A DNA stretch of 64,000 nucleotides from Kofleriaceae bacterium. Its GTDB lineage: Bacteria; Myxococcota_A; Polyangia; Haliangiales; Haliangiaceae. A program made the position numbers and the translations under genes. Positions 54,984 to 64,000 of this stretch are shown here, one piece after another. The stretch spans positions 62,001 to 126,000 of the forward strand of contig JAGPCY010000016.1 in the NCBI GenBank assembly GCA_018057825.1, read 5' to 3'. The notes under the pieces are model-generated. The model saw nothing but the letters and a program-made list of their open reading frames with translations. It did not search any database and was not told the origin of the DNA. Every line of letters starts with the position of its first letter. Position 1 is the stretch's first letter.

Positions 54984-56060
54984 TCAGGCCGTGCGCAGGC
55001 GATCGACCATGACCTGGACCTGGGCCCGGACCTGCTCGGCCAAGCGATTGACCAGCAAGCGGTCGTCGGCGGCCTCGGGCCCGTAGGTCTGGGTCAGGTC
55101 CAGCGGGGGCGCGAACTCGATCCGCCACTTGCTCGGCAGCGGCAGGAGCCCGGCCGGTCCGAGCCACGGGAAGGTCGGGGTGATCGGCACGTAGGGGATG
55201 CCGACCGACTTCGCGAACCAGGTGACCCGGGCCAGCATCGGCAGGGCCTCCTCGGCGCCGACCACCGCGACCGGGATGATCGGCGTGCCGGTGGCGAGGG
55301 CCAGCTTGACGAAGCCGCCGCGCCCGAACCGCTGCAGGCGGTAGCGATCGCGCCACAGCTTGCCCATGCCCTTCACGCCCTCGGGGAAGACCGCGACGAG
55401 CTGGTCCTGGTGCAGCAGGCGCTCGGCGTTCTCGGGGCAGGCCCGGACTCCGCCGATGCGGTTCATGAGCGGGCCCAGCCACGGCAGGTGGAAGACCGCG
55501 TCCTCGACCAGGGGCCGGACGTCGCGGCGCGCGGGATGGTCGCGGCGGATCGCGTGCATGACCATCGCGCTGTCGTACGGGAGGCTGCCGGCGTGGTTGG
55601 CGACCAGGAGCGCGCGACCGGTGACCGGGACGTGCTCGAGGCCGCGGGCCTCGACCCGGAACCACTTGCTGTAGAGGAAGTCGAGGACCCACTCCCAGCG
55701 CGCGGTCGCGATCGGGTCGCGGCCGAAGTCGTCGACCATGTCGGAGCGGCCGCGCATCGCCAGGGCGCGCCAGCGCCGCCACAGCCCGGGCAGCGGCAGC
55801 CGACGGCGCGCGTCGAGGGGGTAGACCGGCGTGCGGCCCTCGTCGAGCCGGCGCTCGATCTCGCGGTGGGCGCGGCCGTCGTCGGCGGCGATCGCGTCGC
55901 CGGGCAGCGCCTCATAGGAGTCGCCCGAGGCCAGCGAGGCCTCGCCGCCGAGGTAGAAGTCGTCGCCGCTCGACGGCCACTCGCCCTCGGGGGCGGCCGA
56001 AGCGTCGGGGGCGCCGAGGTCGTCGGCGAGGGGATCGGGTTCGTCGGGGGGCAGGGTCAT
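54984..56060 (-). CDS. PlsC-like phospholipid/glycerol acyltransferase family protein, 358 aa
   Basis: An acidic N-terminal region of about 60 residues is followed by the acyltransferase domain (about 125-350). Its first motif is VANHAGSLPYDSAM: the usual NHxxxxD reads NHAGSLPYD, a longer spacing seen in one subgroup. FPEGVKGMGKLW is the second, phosphate-binding motif. The later PIIPVAVVGAEEALPML and IPYVPITPTFPWLGPAGLLPLPSKWRI are also typical. Acyl-CoA or acyl-ACP transfer to a lipid is likely; substrate unknown. It follows the SDR gene by 19 bp on the same strand. Confidence 0.8.
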   Translation of the reverse strand: MTLPPDEPDPLADDLGAPDASAAPEGEWPSSGDDFYLGGEASLASGDSYEALPGDAIAADDGRAHREIERRLDEGRTPVYPLDARRRLPLPGLWRRWRALAMRGRSDMVDDFGRDPIATARWEWVLDFLYSKWFRVEARGLEHVPVTGRALLVANHAGSLPYDSAMVMHAIRRDHPARRDVRPLVEDAVFHLPWLGPLMNRIGGVRACPENAERLLHQDQLVAVFPEGVKGMGKLWRDRYRLQRFGRGGFVKLALATGTPIIPVAVVGAEEALPMLARVTWFAKSVGIPYVPITPTFPWLGPAGLLPLPSKWRIEFAPPLDLTQTYGPEAADDRLLVNRLAEQVRAQVQVMVDRLRTA

Positions 56061-56079
56061 CGGCGGTGGGGGCGAGCGG

Positions 56080-57117
56080 TCAGGCGAAGGAGCTGGCGAC
56101 GTCGGTGGCGCCGTCCTCGGGGGACGCGCCCACGAAGTCGGCGAGGATGCGCTTGATCGAGAACCGGGCCGCGAAGCCGAGCTCGCGGGCGGCGCGGGTG
56201 CCGTCGGCGACGCACACGTACAACAGGTAGTCGAGGAGGCTGGGCGCGGTCGAGACGATCTGGGTGGCCCACAGGGCCTTGGCGAGCTGGCGCGCGACCA
56301 GATACGGCACCGGCACCGGGATCCGCCCGAGCTGAGCCAGGACCGTGGTGTAGGGCAAGACGCCCTTGCCGACGATGTTGAACGGGCCGACCACCTCGCT
56401 GTCGACCGCGAGCTTGAGGGCCCAGGCCGCGTCCTGCTCGTGGACGAACTGCATGAGCGGATCGTGGCCGGCCATCACCGGCGCGGTCAGCCGCGAGTAG
56501 AAGCGGGTGTGGAGGTTGTCGATCGTCGGCCCCATGATCGGCGCGAACCGCAGGACCGCGACCTGGGTCGCCGGGTGCTCGCGGGCGTAGCGCGCCGCCT
56601 GGCGCTCGGCTCGGACCTTGTCGTTGATGAAGCGCGAGTCGCGGTGGCCGCGAAGCTCGGCGCGCTCGTCGAGGAAGTTCGGGTTCTCGGGGGCGGCGCC
56701 GTAGACCATCGTCGTCGACACCATGACGATCCGGCGCGGGCCCGCGGCGGCGCAGGCGTTCAGCACGTGCATCGTGCCGACGTCCTCGAACTCGTGGGCC
56801 CACTCGGTGGCGTGGGTCGGGTGCGACAGGAACGCGCCGTGGACCACGGTGTCGACGCCCTCGCGGGTGAGGAGCGTCGCCAGCTCGCCGTCGACCGTCG
56901 GCTGGGTCAGATCGATCGGGAAGAACCGGGCCTTGGCGACGCCGGCGGCCAGGATGGCCGGGGCCTTGACGTCGAGGACCAGGATCTTCGCGTAGCGGGG
57001 ATCCTCTTCGAGGCGGCGGATCAGCTCAGTCCCGAGGTAGGTGCAGGCGCCGGTGATGGCGACGACCCGCTCGTCGCTCGGGCGCGCTGACGCGCCGACG
57101 CCGGAGGCGGTGGGCAT
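56080..57117 (-). CDS. NAD-dependent epimerase/dehydratase-type SDR, 345 aa
   Basis: Extended short-chain dehydrogenase. Seen: VVAITGACTYLGTELIRRL (nucleotide-binding TGxxxxxG), FFPIDLTQP (Asp contact), VVHGAFLSHP, and the catalytic region IVMVSTTMVYGAAPENPNFLDE with STT and Tyr; a Lys follows in INDKVRAERQ, giving the YxxxK-type pair in a spread form. The substrate is unknown. It pairs with an acyltransferase gene, a combination often seen in lipid-related loci. TAAGGT 6 nt upstream of the ATG. Confidence 0.8.
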   Translation of the reverse strand: MPTASGVGASARPSDERVVAITGACTYLGTELIRRLEEDPRYAKILVLDVKAPAILAAGVAKARFFPIDLTQPTVDGELATLLTREGVDTVVHGAFLSHPTHATEWAHEFEDVGTMHVLNACAAAGPRRIVMVSTTMVYGAAPENPNFLDERAELRGHRDSRFINDKVRAERQAARYAREHPATQVAVLRFAPIMGPTIDNLHTRFYSRLTAPVMAGHDPLMQFVHEQDAAWALKLAVDSEVVGPFNIVGKGVLPYTTVLAQLGRIPVPVPYLVARQLAKALWATQIVSTAPSLLDYLLYVCVADGTRAARELGFAARFSIKRILADFVGASPEDGATDVASSFA

Positions 57118-57123
57118 GGCCGG

Positions 57124-57129
57124 ACCTTA
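57124..57129 (-). promoter_or_regulatory. Putative leaderless -10 for the SDR gene
   Basis: TAAGGT on the minus strand, 6 nt upstream of the ATG at 57117. Confidence 0.45.
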
Positions 57130-57200
57130 ACCGGGCGGCCCGGCCGTGTCGACCAGTGGCGCCGCCGTCCGCAGGGTTTCGATCGGTCGACGATCCGTGG

Positions 57201-57206
57201 TAGGGC
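57201..57206 (+). promoter_or_regulatory. Candidate -10 for mutL
   Basis: TAGGGC, 6 nt upstream of the GTG at 57213. The last base differs from the TAnnnT pattern. Confidence 0.35.
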
Positions 57207-57212
57207 AGGGAC

Positions 57213-59149
<1,937 letters not shown>

Positions 59150-59153
<4 letters not shown>

Positions 59154-60077
59154 CCGCGCCGCGCCTGGTGGTGATCGTCGGCCCGACCGGCGCCGGCAAG
59201 ACCGCGCTGGCGCTGGCGCTGGCGGCCGCCGCCGACGGTGAGATCGTGAGCTGCGACTCGCAGCAGGTCTATCGCGGCATGGATCTCGGCACCGGCAAGG
59301 CCAGCGCCGCCGAGCGCGCCCGCGCCCCGCACCACTTGCTCGACGTGATCGAGCCCGACGACGAGATGACCGCGGCCCGGTTCGTCGCCCTGGCCGACGC
59401 CGCGATCGCCGACGTCGCCGGGCGCGGTCGCGCGGTGATCGTGTGTGGCGGCACCGGGCTCTACGTGCGCGCGCTCCTGTTTGGGCTGTTCGAGGGCCCG
59501 CCGGCCGATCCCGCGCTGCGCGCCGAGCTCGACGCGATCGCCGCCGACGCCGGGGCGATCGCGCTTTGGCGGCGGCTGGCCGAGGTCGATCCCGACAGCG
59601 CCGCGCGGATCGATCGCCACGATCGCAAGCGCCTGGTCCGCGCCCTCGAGGTCTACGCCACCACCGGGGTGCCGCTGTCGGAGCACCATCGCCGCCACGA
59701 TCACCGCGTCGTGCCGCCGCGCTACCCGCACCGGCTGATCGGCCTGGCCCCGGCCCGCGACGCCCTGTACGCGGCGATCGACGCCCGGGTCGACGCCATG
59801 ATCGCGGCCGGGCTGCCGGCCGAGGTCGCGGCCCTGCGCGCCGCCGGCTACCGGCCGCCGCTGCGCTCGCAACAGGCGATCGGCTACGCCGAGCTGCACG
59901 CCGCCGCCGCCGGGGTCCACGATCACGCCCGGGCGGTGGAGCTGATCAAGCGCAACTCGCGGCACTACGCCCGCCGCCAGCTCTCCTGGTACCGGGGCCA
60001 GGCGGCGGTCGAGTGGGCGGCGGGCCCGGCCGCTGTTGACCTGGCCGACCTGGCGGCGTACCTAAGGCCCCCGCGCC

Positions 60078-60085
<8 letters not shown>
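59150..60085 (+). CDS. miaA: tRNA dimethylallyltransferase, 311 aa
   Basis: Adds a dimethylallyl group to A37 of tRNAs that read UNN codons. Seen: P-loop VVIVGPTGAGKTALAL, VSCDSQQVYRGMDLGTGK, PHHLLDVIEPDDEMTAARF, VICGGTGLYVRAL, RHDRKRLVRALEVYATTGVPLS, and the tail YARRQLSWYRGQ. Length typical. The mutL-miaA pairing is common in Gram-negative bacteria. Its end overlaps accA by 8 bp. Confidence 0.97.
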
Positions 60086-61061
<976 letters not shown>

Positions 61062-61110
61062 CCGGTCGCGCCAAGCGCGGCAAAAACTCGCGCCGCCCAG
61101 GGCGGACCGG

Positions 61111-61116
61111 TAGCGT
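61111..61116 (+). promoter_or_regulatory. Putative leaderless -10 for 61123-61746
   Basis: TAGCGT, 6 nt upstream of the ATG at 61123. Confidence 0.5.
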
Positions 61117-61122
61117 GCGACC

Positions 61123-61746
61123 ATGCGTTCGGCCGCCACCGCCGCCGCGTTCTTGGCCCTGGCCGGACCGGCTCGCGCCGACGATCGCTGCCACGACGAG
61201 CTGACCGAGCGCGGCGTGGCGTGGCGCGCGGCCCGGCGCCCGGGCGTCGTCGACGCGGTGGCGATCGAAGGTCCGCTGGGCGGGATCCGCTGGGTCCCGC
61301 CGGGCCGAGACCCGCTGGTGATCGACTGCTCGCTGGCGGTGTCGCTGGCCGAGGCCGGGCGCTACTTCCGGGCCCTGGGCGTGGTCGAGGCGCGGTGGAG
61401 CTCCGCCTACTCGGTGCGCAACGTCCGCGGCAGCGACCGGCGGTCCAAGCACAGCTTCGGCCTGGCGATCGATCTGCCGCGGCTCTGGGGCCCCGAGCTG
61501 GGCCTGGTCACGGTCGCCCTCGACTACGAGGCCGGGTTGGGTGACGCGGTCGACTGCGTCGGCCAACCGATGACCGAGGCCGGCGCGGTGCTGAAGGTGC
61601 TGCAGTGCCAGCTCGTCCGCTCGGGGCTGTTCACCTTGGTCCTGTCGCCGGACTACGACGACGCCCATCACGATCACTTCCACCTCGAGGTCCGCCCGTG
61701 GTCGGCGCGGCGCGAGCTGAGCGATGGCCGGGAAGCGATCCACTGA
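61123..61746 (+). CDS. Extensin-like family exported protein, 207 aa
   Basis: Signal peptide MRSAATAAAFLALAGPARA, then the bacterial extensin-like C-terminal domain: VEGPLGGIRW-like AIEGPLGGIRWVPPG, DCSLAVSLAEAGRYF, RNVRGSDRRSKHSFGLAIDLP with H..D zinc-type ligands, and a second cluster DYDDAHHDHFHLEVRP. The His/Asp pattern resembles M15-type zinc peptidases that cut peptidoglycan peptides, so a cell-wall role is plausible but unproven. The next gene starts 23 bp before its end. Confidence 0.82.
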   Translation: MRSAATAAAFLALAGPARADDRCHDELTERGVAWRAARRPGVVDAVAIEGPLGGIRWVPPGRDPLVIDCSLAVSLAEAGRYFRALGVVEARWSSAYSVRNVRGSDRRSKHSFGLAIDLPRLWGPELGLVTVALDYEAGLGDAVDCVGQPMTEAGAVLKVLQCQLVRSGLFTLVLSPDYDDAHHDHFHLEVRPWSARRELSDGREAIH

Positions 61747-62383
61747 CGCGGCGGGCGCCGGGGGGCGCCGACGGGGCGCGGCCATGGTCGGGGGGCTGGT
61801 CGCGGCCGGGCTGGCCGGCGGGTGTCCAGCGCCACATCTGCCGGCGGTCGCCGCGGAGCCATCGCCGCTGGTGGCCGAGGTGGTCGCCGCCCCGCCGGGC
61901 TGCCCGCCCGAGGGCTGCCGACCGGTGGCCGATCCTCATCCAACGGATGACGCCGATGACGATGAAACGACGGAGATCGCCGATCCGACGACGATCTCGT
62001 GTCTATCGAATCGAGGGAGTTGTGCTGAAAACCCGATAACCTCGGAAGCCCCAACGGCTTCTGCGACCGCGCCGCCCGACCTGCGCACCGCGCCGGTGGC
62101 GATCGCCTTCCCGGTCGGCCGGGCGAACCTCGACGCCGTAGCCCGCGACCGGCTCGACGCGACGGCCGCGCGGCTCCGCGACCACCCGGAGCTGGAGCTG
62201 ATCGAGGTGGCTGGCCAGGTCGAGCGGACGGAGCGCGGACGTGGGCTGGCGGCGGCCCGGGCGCGCACGGTCCACGCCTACCTGGTGGCCCGCGGGGTCG
62301 CGGCCGAGCGGCTGGTGGTCACCGAGGCGGCGGCCGGACGTCGGCAGGTCGCGCTGACGGTACGGCTCGCGGTGGACCGCTGA
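61724..62383 (+). CDS. OmpA-like lipoprotein, 219 aa
   Basis: Basic start MAGKRSTDAAGAGGRRRG, a hydrophobic segment ending GLAGGC (lipobox), and an acidic low-complexity linker (about 70-115). The C-terminal domain (about 118-219) is of OmpA/Pal-like fold (VAIAFPVGRANLDAVARDRLDATAARLRDHP, AAARARTVHAYLVARGVAAERLVV, each in pieces), a peptidoglycan-binding type, but some binding residues differ (VGRANLD for FDxxSx). A segment at about 61940-62050 is less GC-rich than its surroundings. The last 65 bp overlap the convergent M50B-type gene. Confidence 0.68.
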   Translation: MAGKRSTDAAGAGGRRRGAAMVGGLVAAGLAGGCPAPHLPAVAAEPSPLVAEVVAAPPGCPPEGCRPVADPHPTDDADDDETTEIADPTTISCLSNRGSCAENPITSEAPTASATAPPDLRTAPVAIAFPVGRANLDAVARDRLDATAARLRDHPELELIEVAGQVERTERGRGLAAARARTVHAYLVARGVAAERLVVTEAAAGRRQVALTVRLAVDR

Positions 62384-63089
62384 GCCCGGCCCGCTGCAGC
62401 CGCCGCAGGACCCAGAACAAGACCGCGATCGACCACGCCAGCCAGATCGCGGCCCACAGCCACACCGCCCAGGTGGCGTCGGTGCCGAACGTGCCGAGGG
62501 CCATCTGGTGCGCGTCGGAGTTGCGCACGACCTGGCCGTCGACCACGAGCGTCGGCTGGAACAACACGCGGATGTCGACCAGGGCGCCCGTGGTGGCCTG
62601 GGCGGCGAGGAGCGCCAGGGCCCCGGCGTGCCAGCGCGGTCGGGGCAGGGCGGCGATGGCCAGGAGCGCGAGGCCGGTGGCTCCGATCCCGACCTGCCCG
62701 AACTGGTTGCTGATCGAGGCGAGCGCGGTCGCCACCAGGGCCACGCCGAGGGCGATCAGGCCGGCCCGGGCCCACCGTCGGCTGACCGCGACCACCATCG
62801 CCACGCCTGCCAGCGGCGCCCCCATGTAGCCGGCCGGGGCGATCACCGCCTTGGCCAGGGGCCCGGCCGCGCGCTCGGCGTGGGCCAGGCCGCTGCCGTC
62901 GGCGAAGACCTCGAGCCCGGTGAAGCCGGCGCCGGTCAGGAGCATGGCCAGGGCGTGGCAGCTCTCGTGGAGCCAGGTGCCGAGCAGCTTGAACGGATAG
63001 ATGGCGTAGCCGCCGTAGGGCACCTGGAGCAGCACCACCCCGACGACCAGCGCCAGGCCGAGCGGCCGCAGCGGATCGGGCTTGGTCAC
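62319..63089 (-). CDS. M50B-type membrane metalloprotease-like protein, 256 aa
   Basis: About six hydrophobic helices. Near the first is the zinc motif HESCH (HExxH) in LLGTWLHESCHALAMLLTGAG, typical of Peptidase M50B-like proteins. The NxxPxxxLDG motif of classical site-2 proteases is not evident, so activity and substrate are uncertain. GTG start at 63089 in a GTGA overlap with the preceding gene, so the two are made together. The end overlaps the OmpA-like gene on the other strand by 65 bp, the longest convergent overlap in the window. Confidence 0.75.
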   Translation of the reverse strand: MTKPDPLRPLGLALVVGVVLLQVPYGGYAIYPFKLLGTWLHESCHALAMLLTGAGFTGLEVFADGSGLAHAERAAGPLAKAVIAPAGYMGAPLAGVAMVVAVSRRWARAGLIALGVALVATALASISNQFGQVGIGATGLALLAIAALPRPRWHAGALALLAAQATTGALVDIRVLFQPTLVVDGQVVRNSDAHQMALGTFGTDATWAVWLWAAIWLAWSIAVLFWVLRRLQRAGLSGPPRAVPSARPADVRPPPR

Positions 63090-63703
63090 CGCTCGGGCGT
63101 CGTCGGTGGAGGTTCGCCGTCGCGGCGCCGCCCGATGGCCTTTTGGACCACGCGCTCGACCGCGGCGGTCAGGTCGACCTCGCCGGGCCAGACCCCGAGC
63201 TCGCTCAGGCTGGGCATCGGTCCGCCACACGCCAGCCCGACCCCCAGCCCGGCCAGCGCCCCGGCGACGGCCCCGGCGCCGATCAGGGCCAGCCAGCCGG
63301 CCGGGGTCCACGGCACGACCTGGTTGGCGATCGCCGCGATCACCATCAGGGCGCCGCCGGCGAAGGCCAGGGCCCGCGCGGCGACCCACATGGCTCGCGG
63401 TCGGCCACCGTCGAGGCTGGCCTGGCCGGCGAGCCGACCGACCCCACCGGCGGTCACCACCGCCGGCAGGCCGGCGAACAACGCGGTCAGGCGCAGGGCC
63501 TCGATCATGGACGGCCGCGCCCCGAAGTCGGCCAGCGATCCGGCGGCCCAGACCGTCGCCGCGACCGCCGGGATCAGGGCCAAGATCCCCACCGCGGCCC
63601 CCTTGGCGAAGCCCGGCGGCCGGCGAATTCGGTCGTGACGGCGCGCGGTTGGCAGCCGCTCCCGGGACCGCTCGCCGCCGGCATCGGTGGGGAAGGAATC
63701 CAC
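63086..63703 (-). CDS. Membrane protein partner of the M50B-type gene, 205 aa
   Basis: A basic N-terminal tail (RSRERLPTARRHDRIRRPPGF) is followed by about four hydrophobic segments between residues 38 and 160 (AAVGILALIPAVAATVWAAG, MIEALRLTALFAGLPAVVTAGG, ALAFAGGALMVIAAIANQV, LIGAGAVAGALAGLGVGLACGG, each split) and a short cytoplasmic tail. No family recognised. GTG at 63712 is a possible earlier start; I prefer GTG 63703 because TACGGT stands 7 nt upstream and overlaps the other GTG. Confidence 0.6.
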   Translation of the reverse strand: MDSFPTDAGGERSRERLPTARRHDRIRRPPGFAKGAAVGILALIPAVAATVWAAGSLADFGARPSMIEALRLTALFAGLPAVVTAGGVGRLAGQASLDGGRPRAMWVAARALAFAGGALMVIAAIANQVVPWTPAGWLALIGAGAVAGALAGLGVGLACGGPMPSLSELGVWPGEVDLTAAVERVVQKAIGRRRDGEPPPTTPER

Positions 63704-63710
63704 GCGATTC

Positions 63711-63716
63711 ACCGTA
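63711..63716 (-). promoter_or_regulatory. Putative leaderless -10 deciding the start of 63086-63703
   Basis: TACGGT on the minus strand, 7 nt upstream of the GTG at 63703. It overlaps the alternative GTG at 63712. Confidence 0.45.
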
Positions 63717-63763
63717 TCATGAGGGCGTACCGCGGGATCCTCCGCGCCGGCGAGCCCGCCGTG

Positions 63764-63769
63764 TACACT
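63764..63769 (+). promoter_or_regulatory. Candidate -10 and ribosome-binding site for the tube gene
   Basis: TACACT lies 14 nt before the ATG at 63784. Between them GAGGT (63775-63779) is a Shine-Dalgarno sequence 4 nt from the start. The predicted leader is short (about 7 nt), in contrast to the leaderless starts elsewhere. Confidence 0.4.
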
Positions 63770-63783
63770 GCCCTGAGGTCACC

Positions 63784-64000
63784 ATGCCCAACGAGATGCC
63801 CGAACTCTACGCTTCAGCGCACTTCCTGCTCGAGCTGGACGGTATCAACACCGCGACGGTGAAGTCGGTCGAGGGCGGACAGGCCAAGACCGAGGTCATC
63901 ACCTACCACGCCAACGCCCAGAAGGGTGCGCAGTATCGCCAGGCTGGCAAGCGCAAGTACGAGGACCTGAAGATCGTGTTCGCGGTCGCGACGCAGCCCG
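63784..64000 (+). CDS. Contractile injection system/phage tail-tube protein (T4 gp19-like), N-terminal part
   Basis: The 72 visible codons read MPNEMPELYASAHFLLELDG, then INTATVKSVEGGQAKTEVITY, a Gly/Gln/Arg segment and GKRKYEDLKIVFAV. The pattern, a beta strand with FxLELDG followed by VxSVEGG and KRKYEDLKI, is typical of inner-tube proteins of phage tails and of extracellular contractile injection systems. These form the Hcp-like hexameric tube inside the sheath. The gene runs off the right edge. It starts a new plus-strand unit, so further tube, sheath and baseplate genes are expected beyond 64000. Confidence 0.8.
   Translation, partial: MPNEMPELYASAHFLLELDGINTATVKSVEGGQAKTEVITYHANAQKGAQYRQAGKRKYEDLKIVFAVATQP

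Overview
This is a GC-rich chromosomal window with dense genes and heavy G/C third-codon use. The gene content points to a myxobacterium or close relative (Myxococcota; a Haliangium/Kofleria-type lineage is my guess). The pointers are a Glt-type gliding-motility gene cluster, AgmX/PglI-type and myxobacterial outer-membrane beta-barrel domains, a serine protease with a MYXO-CTERM-like tail, an FHA-sigma54 activator, and many exported proteins and lipoproteins. No rRNA, tRNA, CRISPR array, insertion sequence or prophage was recognised.

Layout. 1-8.4 kb: a truncated secreted protein, a helical hypothetical protein, a universal stress protein, a PhyH-type oxygenase, pnp-dut, a small lipoprotein, a protease and an RlmI-type methyltransferase. 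8.4-18.8 kb (minus strand): a GMC oxidoreductase with a small partner, a HEAT/exported protein with a lipoprotein, a membrane Fe-S oxidoreductase, and purM-purN overlapping an FAD oxidoreductase. 18.8-21.1 kb: a glycosyltransferase and a cyclic-nucleotide-binding regulator, then a large repeat block and a pseudo-receiver. 21.3-26.3 kb: accD-folC, an exported protein, glyA and a tandem GNAT protein. 26.3-34.1 kb: trpEGDCF, then trpBA, split by an opposite-strand DUF389 membrane gene. 34.2-40.4 kb: a DciA-like protein, PilZ, a dolichol-phosphate-mannose-synthase-like enzyme, an aminotransferase, a TPR/double cNMP-binding protein and an ABC1-type kinase. 40.8-52.7 kb (minus): a ten-gene envelope cluster that resembles the Myxococcus Glt machinery, with a divergent FHA-sigma54 activator. 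54.4-57.1 kb: a TPR protein, an acyltransferase and an SDR. 57.2-64 kb: mutL-miaA-accA, an extensin-like protein, an OmpA-like lipoprotein, an M50B-type membrane peptidase and its partner, and at the right edge the start of a contractile-injection-system/phage tail-tube gene.

Three patterns run through the window. (1) Six hexanucleotide tracts (GAGACC/GAGTCC/GAGGCC type) each abut gene 3' ends. Five lie between convergent genes, and three of those fill the whole stop-to-stop gap. (2) A structured element of about 150-175 bp, made of serial hairpins with at least one compensatory stem change, occurs in three copies, each time joined to such a tract at a convergent junction. (3) About twenty genes have a TAnnnT-like hexamer 6-8 nt upstream of the start codon and no ribosome-binding site, which suggests widespread leaderless transcription; this pattern fixes several start codons.

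Boundaries come from reading frames, overlaps and these start signals. Family names come from motifs read by eye, not from database searches.
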